Assembly: GCF_029338175.1 (NCBI RefSeq)
Contig: NZ_CP119862.1
Coordinates: 248,001-312,000 of the forward strand
Direction of reading: 5' to 3'
DNA: 64,000 nucleotides
DNA from: Citrobacter enshiensis
GTDB taxonomy: Bacteria > Pseudomonadota > Gammaproteobacteria > Enterobacterales > Enterobacteriaceae
In this document: positions 17,276 to 27,809 of the stretch, piece after piece
How positions within the stretch are numbered: position 1 is the stretch's first letter
How the letters are laid out: the number at the start of each line of letters is the position of its first letter
The notes under the pieces: generated by a model
What the model saw: the letters and a program-made list of their open reading frames with translations, nothing else
Database searches by the model: none
What the model was told of the DNA's origin: nothing
Program-made: the position numbers and the translations under genes

Positions 17276-18385
17276 ATGAAACGGAATGCGAAAACGGTCA
17301 TCGCAGGGGTCATTGCATTAGCGATATCGCATGCAGCAATGGCTGAGGATATTAAAGTGGCGGTCGTGGGGGCGATGTCCGGCCCGGTGGCGCAATGGGG
17401 AGACATGGAATTTAATGGTGCGCGTCAGGCCATTAAAGACATCAACGCCAAAGGCGGCATCAAAGGCGACAAGCTGGTTGGCGTTGAGTATGACGATGCC
17501 TGCGATCCAAAACAGGCCGTGGCGGTGGCGAACAAGATCGTCAACGACGGCATTCAGTATGTTATTGGCCACCTGTGTTCTTCTTCCACCCAGCCTGCAT
17601 CTGACATCTATGAAGAAGAAGGCATTCTGATGATCACCCCGGGGGCGACGAACCCGGAGCTGACGCAGCGTGGCTATGAACACATCATGCGTACGGCGGG
17701 CCTGGACTCTTCTCAGGGACCGACCGCCGCCAAATACATTCTTGAAACCGTGAAGCCGCAGCGTATTGCCATCATTCACGATAAGCAGCAATACGGCGAA
17801 GGGCTGGCGCGTTCGGTGCAGGACGGCCTGAAAGCAGGCAACGCCAATATCGTCTTCTTTGATGGGATCACGGCCGGAGAGAAAGATTTCTCTGCGCTGA
17901 TCGCGCGTCTGCAAAAAGACAACATCGACTTCGTCTATTACGGCGGCTACTACCCGGAAATGGGCCAGATGCTGCGCCAGGCGCGTGCTGTCAGCCTGAA
18001 AACGCAGTTTATGGGACCGGAAGGCGTGGGTAATGCGTCATTGTCGAACATCGCGGGCGAGGCGGGCGAAGGCATGCTGGTGACGATGCCGAAACGCTAT
18101 GACCAGGATCCGGCAAACAAAGCCATCGTGGATGAGTTGAAAGCAGAGAAAAAAGATCCGAGCGGTCCGTACGTGTGGATCACCTACGCTGCGGTGCAGT
18201 CGCTGGCGACGGCCCTGGAACGTAGCGGCAGCAAAGCGCCGCTGGATTTGGTGAAAGATCTGAAAGCACACGGGGCTGATACCGTGATTGGGCCGCTGAA
18301 ATGGGATGAAAAAGGCGATCTAAAGGGATTTGAATTTGGTGTCTTCCAGTGGCACGCCGACGGTTCTTCCTCGGTAGCCAAATAA
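17276..18385 (+). CDS. livK: Leucine-specific periplasmic binding protein LivK
   Basis: A 369-residue periplasmic binding protein that feeds leucine to LivHMGF. The signal peptide is residues 1-23, cut after AMA before [14 protein letters not shown]. The protein runs parallel to LivJ throughout ([36 protein letters not shown]). First gene of livKHMGF, with 47 bases to livH holding a short GC-rich palindrome (CCGCCCGGTGTTACCGGGCGG) that could damp read-through and favour excess binding protein. Confidence 0.96.
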   Translation: MKRNAKTVIAGVIALAISHAAMAEDIKVAVVGAMSGPVAQWGDMEFNGARQAIKDINAKGGIKGDKLVGVEYDDACDPKQAVAVANKIVNDGIQYVIGHLCSSSTQPASDIYEEEGILMITPGATNPELTQRGYEHIMRTAGLDSSQGPTAAKYILETVKPQRIAIIHDKQQYGEGLARSVQDGLKAGNANIVFFDGITAGEKDFSALIARLQKDNIDFVYYGGYYPEMGQMLRQARAVSLKTQFMGPEGVGNASLSNIAGEAGEGMLVTMPKRYDQDPANKAIVDELKAEKKDPSGPYVWITYAAVQSLATALERSGSKAPLDLVKDLKAHGADTVIGPLKWDEKGDLKGFEFGVFQWHADGSSSVAK

Positions 18386-18432
18386 TCATCCCACCGCCCG
18401 GTGTTACCGGGCGGAATGAGAAAGGTAGTCTT

Positions 18433-19359
18433 ATGTCCGAGCAGTTTCTCTATTTTCTGCAGCAGATGTTTAACGGCGTCACGCTGGGAAGCACCTACGC
18501 GCTGATCGCCATCGGTTACACGATGGTGTACGGCATTATCGGCATGATCAACTTCGCCCACGGCGAGGTGTATATGATCGGCAGCTATGTCTCTTTTATG
18601 ATCATTGCCGCGCTAATGATGATGGGCATTGATACCGGCTGGCTGCTGGTGGCCGCCGGGTTTGTTGGCGCGATTGTGATTGCCAGCGCCTATGGCTGGA
18701 GTATCGAGCGGGTAGCCTACCGGCCCGTACGCAGCTCCAAGCGCCTGATTGCGCTGATCTCCGCCATCGGGATGTCCATCTTCCTGCAAAACTACGTCAG
18801 CCTGACCGAAGGGTCGCGCGACGTAGCGCTGCCAAGCCTGTTCAACGGCCAGTGGGTTGTCGGGTCCAGCGAGAACTTCTCTGCCAGCATCACCACCATG
18901 CAGCTGGTTATCTGGATTGTCACCTTCGTGGCGATGCTGGCGTTGACGCTGTTCATCCGTTATTCCCGTATGGGCCGCGCTTGTCGCGCCTGTGCAGAAG
19001 ACCTGAAAATGGCGAGTCTGCTGGGGATCAATACCGACCGTGTGATTGCGCTGACCTTTGTGATCGGCGCGGCAATGGCGGCGGTGGCGGGTGTGCTGCT
19101 CGGACAATTTTACGGCGTCATCAACCCGTACATCGGCTTTATGGCCGGGATGAAAGCCTTCACCGCGGCGGTACTGGGCGGTATCGGCAGCATTCCAGGT
19201 GCCATGATCGGCGGCCTGATCCTCGGCGTTGCCGAGGCGCTCTCCTCTGCCTACCTGAGTACAGAATACAAAGATGTGGTGTCGTTTGCCCTGCTGATTC
19301 TGGTGCTGTTGGTGATGCCGACCGGTATTCTGGGTCGTCCGGAGGTAGAGAAAGTATGA
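18433..19359 (+). CDS. livH: Branched-chain amino acid ABC permease LivH
   Basis: A 308-residue inner-membrane permease with about eight membrane helices. The ATG at 18433 ([13 protein letters not shown]) gives the E. coli length; the longer frame from 18349 overlaps livK. The coupling-loop pattern [22 protein letters not shown] is near residue 183 and contacts LivF/LivG. It overlaps livM by four bases (ATGA). Confidence 0.97.
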   Translation: MSEQFLYFLQQMFNGVTLGSTYALIAIGYTMVYGIIGMINFAHGEVYMIGSYVSFMIIAALMMMGIDTGWLLVAAGFVGAIVIASAYGWSIERVAYRPVRSSKRLIALISAIGMSIFLQNYVSLTEGSRDVALPSLFNGQWVVGSSENFSASITTMQLVIWIVTFVAMLALTLFIRYSRMGRACRACAEDLKMASLLGINTDRVIALTFVIGAAMAAVAGVLLGQFYGVINPYIGFMAGMKAFTAAVLGGIGSIPGAMIGGLILGVAEALSSAYLSTEYKDVVSFALLILVLLVMPTGILGRPEVEKV

Positions 19360-20633
19360 AACCGATGCATTTTGCGATGGCGCTGCTCTCTGCCGCGATG
19401 TTCTTCGTGCTGGCGAGCGTTTTTATGGGCGTCCAGTTAGAGCTGGATGGCACTAAACTGGTGGTCGACACTGCGGGCGACATCCGCTGGCAGTGGGTGT
19501 TTATCGGCACGGCGGTGGTCTTTATCTTCCAGATGCTGCGCCCGACCTTACAGAAGGGGCTGAAGAGCGTTTCCGGGCCGAAATTTATTCTGCCGGCAAT
19601 TGACGGTTCAACCGCCAAACAGAAGCTGTTCCTCGTGGCATTGCTGGTTATCGCCGTGGCGTGGCCGTTTATGGTGTCGCGCGGGACGGTGGATATCGCC
19701 ACCCTGACCATGATTTACATCATCCTCGGTCTCGGGCTGAACGTGGTGGTAGGGCTTTCTGGCCTGCTGGTGCTGGGTTATGGCGGTTTTTACGCTATTG
19801 GCGCTTACACCTTCGCGCTGCTGAACCACTATTACGGCCTCGGCTTCTGGACCTGTTTGCCGCTGGCGGGGCTGGTTTCTGCGGCGGCGGGCTTCATGCT
19901 CGGTTTCCCTGTGCTGCGTCTGCGCGGCGACTATCTGGCGATTGTCACCCTGGGCTTTGGTGAAATCGTCCGTATTCTGCTGCTCAACAACACCGAGGTG
20001 ACCGGCGGCCCGAACGGCATCAGCCAGATCCCGAAACCGACCTTTTTTGGTCTGGAGTTCAGTCGCACCGCCCGTGAAGGCGGTTGGGACACCTTCAGTA
20101 ACTTCTTCGGCATGAAGTATGACCCGTCCGACCGCGTGATTTGGCTTTATCTGGTGGCGCTGTTGCTGGTGGTGTTCTCACTGTTCGTGATTAACCGTCT
20201 GCTGCGTATGCCGCTGGGCCGCGCATGGGAAGCGCTGCGTGAAGATGAAATCGCCTGCCGTTCACTGGGCTTAAACCCGACGCGCATCAAGCTGACGGCC
20301 TTTACCATCAGCGCCGCGTTTGCCGGTTTTGCCGGAACGCTGTTCGCCGCGCGCCAGGGCTTTGTCAGTCCGGAGTCGTTCACGTTTGCCGAATCGGCGT
20401 TTGTGCTGGCGATTGTGGTTCTGGGCGGTATGGGGTCGCAGTTTGCGGTGATTCTGGCGGCTATCCTGCTGGTGGTTTCGCGCGAGCTGATGCGTGACTT
20501 CAACGAATACAGCATGTTGATGCTGGGTGGCTTGATGGTACTGATGATGATCTGGCGTCCGCAGGGCTTGCTGCCGATGACCCGTCCACAGTTGAAACTG
20601 AAAAACGGGCAACCGAAAGGAGAGCAGGCATGA
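19356..20633 (+). CDS. livM: Branched-chain amino acid ABC permease LivM
   Basis: A 425-residue permease with about ten membrane helices. The ATG at 19356 overlaps the livH stop by four bases and matches E. coli exactly in length; a longer frame from 18852 runs through livH in another phase. The coupling loop [23 protein letters not shown] is near residue 285. The N-terminal 85 residues with two helices are the LivM-specific extension. Confidence 0.96.
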   Translation: MKPMHFAMALLSAAMFFVLASVFMGVQLELDGTKLVVDTAGDIRWQWVFIGTAVVFIFQMLRPTLQKGLKSVSGPKFILPAIDGSTAKQKLFLVALLVIAVAWPFMVSRGTVDIATLTMIYIILGLGLNVVVGLSGLLVLGYGGFYAIGAYTFALLNHYYGLGFWTCLPLAGLVSAAAGFMLGFPVLRLRGDYLAIVTLGFGEIVRILLLNNTEVTGGPNGISQIPKPTFFGLEFSRTAREGGWDTFSNFFGMKYDPSDRVIWLYLVALLLVVFSLFVINRLLRMPLGRAWEALREDEIACRSLGLNPTRIKLTAFTISAAFAGFAGTLFAARQGFVSPESFTFAESAFVLAIVVLGGMGSQFAVILAAILLVVSRELMRDFNEYSMLMLGGLMVLMMIWRPQGLLPMTRPQLKLKNGQPKGEQA

Positions 20634-21397
20634 GTCAGCCATTATTATCTGTTAACGGCCTGATGATGCGCTTCGGCGGTTTGCTGGCGGTGAATAACGT
20701 CAACCTGGAGCTGCACCCGCAGGAAATTGTCTCCCTGATTGGTCCGAACGGTGCGGGCAAAACCACGGTTTTTAACTGTCTGACTGGTTTTTATAAACCC
20801 ACGGGCGGCACCATCACGTTACGTGACCAGCATCTGGAAGGGCTGCCGGGCCAGCAAATTGCCCGTATGGGCGTGGTGCGTACCTTCCAGCATGTGCGTC
20901 TGTTCCGTGAAATGACGGTGATTGAAAACCTGCTGGTAGCACAACATCAACAGCTGAAAACCGGCGTCTTTTCGGGGTTGTTCAAAACGCCATCCTTCCG
21001 CCGCACCCAGAGCGAAGCGCTGGACCGCGCGGCGAGCTGGCTGGAGCGTATTGGTTTGCTGGAGCACGCGAACCGTCAGGCCAGTAACCTGGCGTATGGC
21101 GATCAGCGCCGTCTGGAGATCGCCCGCTGCATGGTAACGCAACCGGAGATCCTGATGCTTGACGAACCGGCAGCGGGTCTGAACCCGAAAGAGACCAAAG
21201 AGCTGGATGAGCTGATTGCCGAACTGCGTAACCATCACAACACCACGATTTTGCTGATTGAACATGATATGAAGCTGGTGATGGGCATCTCTGATCGCAT
21301 TTATGTGGTGAATCAGGGAACGCCGCTGGCGCACGGGACGCCGGAGCAAATTCGTAACAACCCGGACGTGATCCGCGCATACCTTGGTGAGGCATAA
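20630..21397 (+). CDS. livG: Branched-chain amino acid ABC ATPase LivG
   Basis: A 255-residue ATPase. Walker [10 protein letters not shown] is near residue 39, Q-loop RTFQHVRLF near 88, a degenerate signature LAYGDQRR near 157 (typical of LivG, not LSGGQ), Walker [14 protein letters not shown] near 177, and the H-loop EHD near 213. Overlaps livM by four bases. Confidence 0.97.
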   Translation: MSQPLLSVNGLMMRFGGLLAVNNVNLELHPQEIVSLIGPNGAGKTTVFNCLTGFYKPTGGTITLRDQHLEGLPGQQIARMGVVRTFQHVRLFREMTVIENLLVAQHQQLKTGVFSGLFKTPSFRRTQSEALDRAASWLERIGLLEHANRQASNLAYGDQRRLEIARCMVTQPEILMLDEPAAGLNPKETKELDELIAELRNHHNTTILLIEHDMKLVMGISDRIYVVNQGTPLAHGTPEQIRNNPDVIRAYLGEA

Positions 21398-21398
21398 G

Positions 21399-22112
21399 AT
21401 GGAAAAAGTCATGTTGTCTTTTGACAAAGTCAGCGCCCACTACGGCAAAATTCAGGCGTTGCACGAGGTGAGCCTGCACATTAATCAGGGTGAAATCGTC
21501 ACCCTGATTGGCGCGAACGGTGCAGGGAAAACCACCTTGCTGGGGACGCTGTGCGGCGATCCGCGTGCGACCAGCGGCCGCGTTGTGTTTGACGGCAAAG
21601 ATATTACCGACTGGCAGACGGCGAAAATCATGCGTGAAGCGGTGGCTATTGTCCCGGAAGGGCGTCGCGTCTTCTCACGCATGACCGTAGAAGAGAACCT
21701 GGCGATGGGCGGCTTCTTTGCCGAACGCGACCAGTTCCAGCAGCGCATCAAGTGGGTGTACGAACTGTTCCCTCGTTTGCATGAGCGCCGCATTCAGCGT
21801 GCGGGCACCATGTCCGGCGGTGAACAGCAGATGCTGGCGATTGGTCGTGCGCTGATGAGCAACCCGCGCCTGCTGCTGCTGGACGAACCCTCGCTGGGCC
21901 TTGCGCCGATCATCATTCAGCAGATTTTCGACACCATCGAACAACTGCGCGAGCAGGGGATGACCATCTTCCTCGTTGAGCAGAATGCCAACCAGGCGCT
22001 GAAGCTTGCCGATCGCGGCTATGTGCTCGAAAACGGTCATGTGGTGCTCTCTGATACCGGCGACGCGCTGCTGGCGAATGAAGCGGTAAGAAGCGCCTAT
22101 CTGGGCGGGTAG
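21399..22112 (+). CDS. livF: Branched-chain amino acid ABC ATPase LivF
   Basis: A 237-residue ATPase paired with LivG. Walker A GANGAGKTT is near residue 37, signature MSGGEQQM near 137, Walker B LLLLDEPSLGLAP near 156, and VEQN as the H-loop variant (Gln-Asn in place of His) near 194, a LivF family trait. The ATG at 21399 is one base past the livG stop; an in-frame ATG at 21384 lies inside livG. Last gene of the operon. Confidence 0.97.
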   Translation: MEKVMLSFDKVSAHYGKIQALHEVSLHINQGEIVTLIGANGAGKTTLLGTLCGDPRATSGRVVFDGKDITDWQTAKIMREAVAIVPEGRRVFSRMTVEENLAMGGFFAERDQFQQRIKWVYELFPRLHERRIQRAGTMSGGEQQMLAIGRALMSNPRLLLLDEPSLGLAPIIIQQIFDTIEQLREQGMTIFLVEQNANQALKLADRGYVLENGHVVLSDTGDALLANEAVRSAYLGG

Positions 22113-22135
22113 TATCGCGATGTCCTGAATCCCAG

Positions 22136-22168
22136 GCCGGGTAAGGTGATGCCACCACCCGGCTTTTT
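22136..22168 (+). terminator. livF terminator (REP-like stem)
   Basis: The arms GCCGGGT and ACCCGGC with an inner GGTG/CACC stem, followed by TTTTT. It lies 23 bases past the livF stop. Confidence 0.85.
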
Positions 22169-22201
22169 ATTTGGCTTATACGTGCCTCAGCTCCCATTTT
22201 C

Positions 22202-22245
22202 CTGTCACCGTGCCTTCATCGTCTTGCCATCCCACTGACGCCTTA
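22202..22245 (+). promoter_or_regulatory. PhoB box of ugpB
   Basis: Four 11-base repeats in register: CTGTCACCGTG, CCTTCATCGTC, TTGCCATCCCA, CTGACGCC. The first is a near-consensus Pho half site (CTGTCAT); the others are degenerate. The E. coli ugp operon is induced by phosphate starvation through PhoB, and the position about 120-160 bases before ugpB fits. No PhoB or CRP binding can be proven from sequence. Confidence 0.7.
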
Positions 22246-22360
22246 CTATCTTTTTTTTGTAATCAAAACGTTATTTTTTTGTAATTCGAGCATGGCATGT
22301 TACTTCCGCGAACATAAAACGCGTGAAATCGCGCATTCGAAACAACAAGAGAGATAATCA

Positions 22361-23677
22361 ATGAAACCGTTACGACATACAGCCTTAGGACTGGCGCTCA
22401 GCCTGGCATTGGCTGGCCAGGCACTGGCAGTGACCTCTATTCCATTCTGGCACTCAATGGAAGGGGAGTTAGGTAAAGAAGTTGATTCTCTGGCGCAACG
22501 TTTCAATGCTGCCAACCCGGATTACAAAGTGGTGCCCGTCTACAAGGGCAACTACGAGCAAAACCTCAGTGCAGGTATTGCGGCATTCCGTACCGGTAAC
22601 GCCCCGGCGATTTTGCAGGTTTATGAAGTCGGCACCGCCACCATGATGGCGTCGAAGGCGATTAAACCGGTCTATGAAGTGTTTAAAGATGCGGGCATCA
22701 GCTTTGATGAATCGCAGTTTGTGCCGACGGTTTCCGGTTACTACACCGATGGTAAAAGTGGGCACCTCCTTTCACAGCCGTTCAACAGTTCGACTCCGGT
22801 GCTCTACTACAACAAAGATGCCTTCAAAAAAGCGGGCTTAGATCCGGAGCAGCCGCCGAAAACCTGGCAGGATCTGGCGGCCTATACCGAGAAGCTGAAA
22901 GCGGCTGGCATGAAGTGCGGTTACGCCAGTGGCTGGCAGGGCTGGATCCAACTGGAAAACTTCAGCGCCTGGAACGGCCTGCCCTTTGCGACCAAAAACA
23001 ATGGCTTTGACGGCGCGGACGCGGTGCTGGAGTTCAACAAGCCGGAGCAGGTGAAACATATTGCGCTGCTGCAGGAGATGAACAAGAAGGGCGATTTCAG
23101 CTACGTGGGCCGCAAAGATGAGTCTACCGAGAAGTTCTACAACGGGGATTGCGCGATTACAACGGCCTCCTCCGGATCGCTTGCCAACATTCGTCAATAT
23201 GCCAAATTCAATTACGGTGTCGGCATGATGCCATACGATGGCGACGTGAAAGGTGCGCCGCAAAACGCCATCATTGGCGGGGCGAGCCTGTGGGTGATGC
23301 AGGGTAAAGACAAAGAGACTTACGCTGGTGTGGCGAAATTCCTCAACTTCCTGGCGCAGCCGGAAAATGCGGCTGAGTGGCACCAGAAGACCGGCTATCT
23401 GCCGATCACCACCGCAGCGTATGACCTGACCCGCGAACAGGGATACTACGATAAGAACCCCGGCTCAGATATCGCGACGCGTCAGATGCTGAACAAACCG
23501 CCGTTGCCGTACACCAAAGGGTTGCGTCTGGGCAATATGCCGCAGATCCGCACCATTGTGGATGAAGAGCTGGAAAGCGTGTGGACCGGCAAGAAGACCC
23601 CTCAGCAGGCGCTGGACTCCGCCGTTGAGCGCGGAAATCAGCTGTTGCGTCGTTTTGAACAGTCAACGAAATCCTAA
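22361..23677 (+). CDS. ugpB: sn-Glycerol-3-phosphate-binding protein UgpB
   Basis: A 438-residue periplasmic binding protein for glycerol 3-phosphate and glycerophosphodiesters. The signal peptide is residues 1-23 (cut after ALA, before [10 protein letters not shown]). The family motif [18 protein letters not shown] is near residue 143. The mature sequence has many conserved Trp/Tyr residues expected to stack on the ligand ([16 protein letters not shown]). First gene of ugpBAECQ; a REP pair separates it from ugpA, which could favour excess binding protein. Confidence 0.97.
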   Translation: MKPLRHTALGLALSLALAGQALAVTSIPFWHSMEGELGKEVDSLAQRFNAANPDYKVVPVYKGNYEQNLSAGIAAFRTGNAPAILQVYEVGTATMMASKAIKPVYEVFKDAGISFDESQFVPTVSGYYTDGKSGHLLSQPFNSSTPVLYYNKDAFKKAGLDPEQPPKTWQDLAAYTEKLKAAGMKCGYASGWQGWIQLENFSAWNGLPFATKNNGFDGADAVLEFNKPEQVKHIALLQEMNKKGDFSYVGRKDESTEKFYNGDCAITTASSGSLANIRQYAKFNYGVGMMPYDGDVKGAPQNAIIGGASLWVMQGKDKETYAGVAKFLNFLAQPENAAEWHQKTGYLPITTAAYDLTREQGYYDKNPGSDIATRQMLNKPPLPYTKGLRLGNMPQIRTIVDEELESVWTGKKTPQQALDSAVERGNQLLRRFEQSTKS

Positions 23678-23685
23678 TGAGTGAA

Positions 23686-23758
23686 ATGCCGGGTGGCGGC
23701 TTCGCCTTACCCGGCCTACACGAACCTGTAGGCCGGATAAGCGTAGCGTCATCCGGCG
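23686..23758. repeat. BIME: two REP units between ugpB and ugpA
   Basis: Two inverted REP units: ATGCCGGGTGGCGGCTTCGC through ACCCGGCCTAC, and TGTAGGCCGGATAAGCGTAG through ATCCGGCGT. An 8-base linker lies between. Located inside an operon, where REPs are known to protect upstream mRNA and lower downstream expression. Confidence 0.92.
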
Positions 23759-23779
23759 TTGTTCAGGAATCAACCCCTT

Positions 23780-24667
23780 ATGTCCTCATCCCGTCCGGTG
23801 TTCCGCTCGCGGTGGTTACCCTACTTGCTGGTCGCTCCGCAGTTGGTTATCACCCTTATTTTCTTTATCTGGCCTGCGGGTGAAGCGCTGTGGTATTCCC
23901 TGCAAAGCGTCGATCCGTTTGGTTTCTCCAGCCGGTTCGTTGGGCTGGAGAACTTCGTCGCGCTGTTTCATGACAGCTACTATCTCGACTCTTTCTGGAC
24001 GACGATAAAATTTAGCACCCTGGTCACCGTCAGCGGCCTGCTGGTCTCGCTGTTCTTCGCTGCGCTGGTGGAGTATATCGTGCGCGGTAGCCGTATCTAT
24101 CAAACCTTGATGTTGCTGCCCTACGCCGTTGCGCCAGCGGTGGCCGCCGTGCTGTGGATCTTCCTGTTTAACCCCGGTCGCGGGCTGATCACCCATTTTC
24201 TCGCTGAGTTTGGCTATGACTGGAACCACGCGCAATACAGCGGTCAGGCGATGTTCCTCGTGGTGTTCGCTTCTGTCTGGAAGCAGATTAGTTACAACTT
24301 CCTTTTCTTCTATGCCGCGCTGCAATCCATTCCTCGATCGCTTATCGAAGCGGCGGCCATTGATGGCGCAGGCCCGATTCGCCGCTTCTTTAAGCTCGCC
24401 CTGCCGCTGATTGCGCCGGTGAGTTTCTTTCTGCTGGTGGTCAATCTGGTGTACGCCTTCTTCGACACCTTCCCGGTGATCGATGCGGCTACCGCCGGGG
24501 GGCCAGTACAGGCGACGACGACGCTTATCTATAAGATCTACCGTGAAGGTTTTACCGGGCTGGATCTCTCAGCTTCCGCCGCGCAGTCGGTGGTACTGAT
24601 GTTCCTTGTCATTGTGCTGACGGTGGTGCAGTTCCGCTATGTCGAAAGTAAGGTGCGCTACCAATGA
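23780..24667 (+). CDS. ugpA: Glycerol-3-phosphate ABC permease UgpA
   Basis: A 295-residue MalF-type permease with six membrane helices. The ATG at 23780 ([12 protein letters not shown]) matches E. coli; the frame also has an ATG at 23759 in the REP linker, which is unlikely to be used. The EAA coupling loop is [20 protein letters not shown] near residue 195. Overlaps ugpE by four bases. Confidence 0.96.
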   Translation: MSSSRPVFRSRWLPYLLVAPQLVITLIFFIWPAGEALWYSLQSVDPFGFSSRFVGLENFVALFHDSYYLDSFWTTIKFSTLVTVSGLLVSLFFAALVEYIVRGSRIYQTLMLLPYAVAPAVAAVLWIFLFNPGRGLITHFLAEFGYDWNHAQYSGQAMFLVVFASVWKQISYNFLFFYAALQSIPRSLIEAAAIDGAGPIRRFFKLALPLIAPVSFFLLVVNLVYAFFDTFPVIDAATAGGPVQATTTLIYKIYREGFTGLDLSASAAQSVVLMFLVIVLTVVQFRYVESKVRYQ

Positions 24668-25509
24668 TTGAGAACCGTCCGTGGCTGACAATATTCAGCC
24701 ATACCATGTTGATTTTGGGGATCGCGGTGATTCTCTTCCCGCTGTACGTCGCGTTTGTGGCGGCGACGCTGGATGACCAGGCGGTGTTTGCCGCGCCGAT
24801 GACGCTGATCCCCGGCACGCATCTGCTGGAAAATATGCACACCATCTGGATCAACGGCGTCGGCGTGAACAGCGCGCCTTTCTGGCGGATGATGCTCAAC
24901 AGCTTTGTGATGGCGTTCAGCATCACGGTAGGCAAAATCACGGTCTCGATGCTCTCGGCGTTCGCTATCGTCTGGTTCCGTTTTCCGCTGCGTAACCTGT
25001 TCTTCTGGATGATCTTTATCACCCTGATGCTGCCGGTTGAAGTCCGTATTTTCCCGACGGTAGAAGTGATCGCCAACCTGAAAATGCTCGACAGCTACGC
25101 CGGTCTGACGCTGCCGCTGATGGCGTCGGCCACCGCCACGTTCCTGTTCCGCCAGTTCTTTATGACGCTGCCGGATGAGCTGGTGGAAGCGGCGCGCATC
25201 GACGGCGCTTCGCCGATGCGCTTCTTTCGCGACATTGTCTTCCCGTTGTCGAAAACCAACCTCGCGGCGCTGTTCGTGATCACCTTTATCTATGGCTGGA
25301 ACCAGTATCTGTGGCCGCTGCTGATTATCACCGATGTTGATCTTGGCACTGCCGTTGCGGGCATTAAGGGGATGATCGCCACCGGCGAAGGCACGACCCA
25401 GTGGAACCATGTGATGGCGGCGATGTTGTTAACGCTTATCCCACCGGTGGTGGTTGTTTTAGTGATGCAGCGTGCCTTCGTACGCGGTTTAGTGGACAGT
25501 GAGAAATAA
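24664..25509 (+). CDS. ugpE: Glycerol-3-phosphate ABC permease UgpE
   Basis: A 281-residue MalG-type permease with six membrane helices. The EAA loop is [20 protein letters not shown] near residue 178, which docks on UgpC. It starts inside the ugpA stop (ATGA overlap) and ends one base before ugpC. Confidence 0.96.
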   Translation: MIENRPWLTIFSHTMLILGIAVILFPLYVAFVAATLDDQAVFAAPMTLIPGTHLLENMHTIWINGVGVNSAPFWRMMLNSFVMAFSITVGKITVSMLSAFAIVWFRFPLRNLFFWMIFITLMLPVEVRIFPTVEVIANLKMLDSYAGLTLPLMASATATFLFRQFFMTLPDELVEAARIDGASPMRFFRDIVFPLSKTNLAALFVITFIYGWNQYLWPLLIITDVDLGTAVAGIKGMIATGEGTTQWNHVMAAMLLTLIPPVVVVLVMQRAFVRGLVDSEK

Positions 25510-25510
25510 G

Positions 25511-26581
25511 ATGGCGGGATTAACATTACAGGCAGTAACCAAAAGCTGGGATGGCAAAACCCAGGTCATTAAACCGCTGACGCTGGAAGTGGCAGACGGT
25601 GAATTTATCGTGATGGTGGGTCCCTCCGGCTGTGGAAAATCGACGCTGCTGCGGATGGTCGCCGGGCTGGAGCGGGCGACCAGCGGGGAGATCTGGATCG
25701 ACGGCCAGTGTGTGACCGAACTGGAGCCGAAAGATCGCGGCATTGCGATGGTGTTCCAGAACTACGCACTCTATCCACACATGAGCGTGGAGGAGAACAT
25801 GGCGTGGGGGCTGAAGATCCGCGGAATGGACAAAGTTCAGATTGCTGAACGCGTTAAAGAGGCCGCGCGAATTCTGGAACTGGACGGTTTGCTCAAGCGT
25901 CGCCCGCGCGAGCTTTCTGGCGGTCAGCGCCAGCGCGTGGCGATGGGGCGTGCTATCGTGCGCGACCCGGCGGTGTTCCTGTTCGATGAGCCGCTCTCTA
26001 ACCTCGATGCCAAACTGCGCGTGCAGATGCGTCTAGAACTGCAACAACTGCACCGCCGCCTGAAAACCACCTCGCTGTACGTCACCCATGATCAGGTGGA
26101 AGCGATGACCCTCGCCCAGCGGGTGATGGTGATGAACAACGGTGTTGCCGAACAGATCGGTACGCCGGTGGAAGTCTACGAAAAACCCGCCAGTCTGTTT
26201 GTGGCGAGCTTTATCGGCAGCCCGGCGATGAATCTGCTGGCGGGGCGACTCAACGGTGAAGGGACTCACTTTGAACTGGAAGGCGGCCTCGCACTGCCGC
26301 TTAACGGCGCGCATCGCCAACATGCCGGGCGTAAAATGACCCTCGGTATCCGCCCGGAGCATATTGCGCTAAGCTCGCAGGCTGAAGGCGGCGTGCCGCT
26401 GGTGGTGGAGACGCTGGAGATGCTGGGCGCGGATAATCTCGCGCACGGGCGCTGGGGCGAGCAGAAGCTGGTGGTGCGCCTCGCGCATCAGGAGCGCCCA
26501 ACCGCAGGCAACACGCTGTGGCTCCATCTGCCGGACAATCATTTGCATCTTTTTGATGGTGAAACAGGACAACGACTATGA
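25511..26581 (+). CDS. ugpC: Glycerol-3-phosphate ABC ATPase UgpC
   Basis: A 356-residue MalK-type ATPase. Walker [10 protein letters not shown] is near residue 37, signature LSGGQRQR near 135, Walker [12 protein letters not shown] near 155, and THD near 192. The C-terminal third (from about 240) is the MalK-like OB-fold regulatory domain. In E. coli it can replace MalK in maltose uptake. The ATG at 25511 gives the E. coli length; it overlaps ugpQ by four bases. Confidence 0.97.
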   Translation: MAGLTLQAVTKSWDGKTQVIKPLTLEVADGEFIVMVGPSGCGKSTLLRMVAGLERATSGEIWIDGQCVTELEPKDRGIAMVFQNYALYPHMSVEENMAWGLKIRGMDKVQIAERVKEAARILELDGLLKRRPRELSGGQRQRVAMGRAIVRDPAVFLFDEPLSNLDAKLRVQMRLELQQLHRRLKTTSLYVTHDQVEAMTLAQRVMVMNNGVAEQIGTPVEVYEKPASLFVASFIGSPAMNLLAGRLNGEGTHFELEGGLALPLNGAHRQHAGRKMTLGIRPEHIALSSQAEGGVPLVVETLEMLGADNLAHGRWGEQKLVVRLAHQERPTAGNTLWLHLPDNHLHLFDGETGQRL

Positions 26582-27327
26582 GTAACTGGCCTTACCCCCA
26601 CGTTGCAGCCCATCGCGGCGGCGGCAAACTGGCTCCGGAAAACACCCTGGCGGCCATTGACGTGGGGGCGCGTTATGGGCACACCATGATCGAATTTGAC
26701 GTTAAATTGTCGAAAGACGGCGAAATCTTCCTGCTGCATGATGACAATCTCGAGCGCACCAGCAACGGCTGGGGCGTGGCGGGGGAGCTGGCGTGGCAGG
26801 ACCTCTTGCGCGTGGACGCAGGCGGCTGGTTCAGCGGCGAGTTCAAAGGCGAACCGCTGCCGTTGCTTGCGCAGGTGGCGGAGCGCTGTCGGAAATACGA
26901 CATGATGGCCAATATCGAAATTAAACCCACCACCGGCACCGGGCCGTTGACGGGAAAAGTGGTGGCGCTGGCAGCGCGCGCGCTGTGGGCGGATATGACG
27001 CCACCGCTACTCTCTTCGTTTGAAATTGATGCGCTGGAAGCCGCACAGCAGGCTGCGCCGGAATTACCGCGTGGGCTGTTGCTGGATGAGTGGCGTGATG
27101 ACTGGCGTGAGCTGACCACGCGACTGGAGTGCGTCTCCATTCATCTTAATCATCATCTGTTGAATGAAGCGCGGGTCGAAAGCCTGCGCGAGGCGGGGCT
27201 GAAGATTCTGGTCTACACCGTCAACAAACCCCAGCGCGCTGCACAATTGCTGCGCTGGGGGGTGAACTGCATCTGCACCGATGCGATCGACGTTATTGGT
27301 CCAGACTTTACCGCTGCGAATTATTAA
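26578..27327 (+). CDS. ugpQ: Glycerophosphodiester phosphodiesterase UgpQ
   Basis: A 249-residue cytosolic GDPD-family TIM barrel that splits incoming glycerophosphodiesters into glycerol 3-phosphate and an alcohol. The catalytic HRGG motif is at residues 12-15, followed by APENTL, with the metal-binding pair [10 protein letters not shown] near 39 and the second catalytic HDD near 54. Its 3' end overlaps convergent yhhA by 20 bases. Confidence 0.96.
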   Translation: MSNWPYPHVAAHRGGGKLAPENTLAAIDVGARYGHTMIEFDVKLSKDGEIFLLHDDNLERTSNGWGVAGELAWQDLLRVDAGGWFSGEFKGEPLPLLAQVAERCRKYDMMANIEIKPTTGTGPLTGKVVALAARALWADMTPPLLSSFEIDALEAAQQAAPELPRGLLLDEWRDDWRELTTRLECVSIHLNHHLLNEARVESLREAGLKILVYTVNKPQRAAQLLRWGVNCICTDAIDVIGPDFTAANY

Positions 27328-27691
27328 GCATATCGCCATTCTGACGCTGCGGCAGCATATGCTGCTGACCGCTGTCCTGAACTGTTCCGCCGTTCAGCAT
27401 ACCGCCGTTGGTATTCGGTAATGGTTGTTCGCGTACCTGACCTTGCTGGACTCGCTGGGTGTTATTGTTCATCTGCGTTTGCAGATGCTGCTGCTGAACT
27501 TGAGTTTGTGTTTTCAATTGTTGGTTGAGCATCCCTTTCTGCTGGATTTGCTGCGACTGCATTTGCGTCTGCATGCGTTGCTGACTGGGTATCTGATAAC
27601 CTTGCTGGTTCGGGTTATTCATGGTGTTGATGGGCTGTGCAAAAACAGCAAACGGCAGCAGCGCCGTTAAAATAAAGAACCGTTTCATCAT
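27308..27691 (-). CDS. yhhA: Gln-rich secreted protein YhhA (DUF2756)
   Basis: A 127-residue protein with a cleavable signal peptide (cut near AVFA-Q) followed by a low-complexity region packed with Gln, Asn and Met. Expected to be periplasmic; function unknown. E. coli YhhA is slightly longer (146 residues), a difference plausibly due to Gln-rich repeat length. Its 3' end overlaps the ugpQ stop on the opposite strand. The ATG follows GGAGGAAAG, a strong ribosome site. Confidence 0.85.
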   Translation of the reverse strand: MMKRFFILTALLPFAVFAQPINTMNNPNQQGYQIPSQQRMQTQMQSQQIQQKGMLNQQLKTQTQVQQQHLQTQMNNNTQRVQQGQVREQPLPNTNGGMLNGGTVQDSGQQHMLPQRQNGDMLNNSQR

Positions 27692-27809
27692 CTTTCCTCC
27701 TCTGGGGGGATCTCTTAAGTTTACTCCTTTCTTACCGTAACGATGGTTATTTCAGAGTTATGCACCAGGATTAGTGGGGGGCTGACCCCGGAACTTCTGG
27801 AGAATCATA

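Noticed and set aside
18852-19355. N-terminal extension of LivM in an open frame through livH
   Set aside because: The extension is out-of-phase livH sequence; the ATG overlapping the livH stop gives the exact family length.
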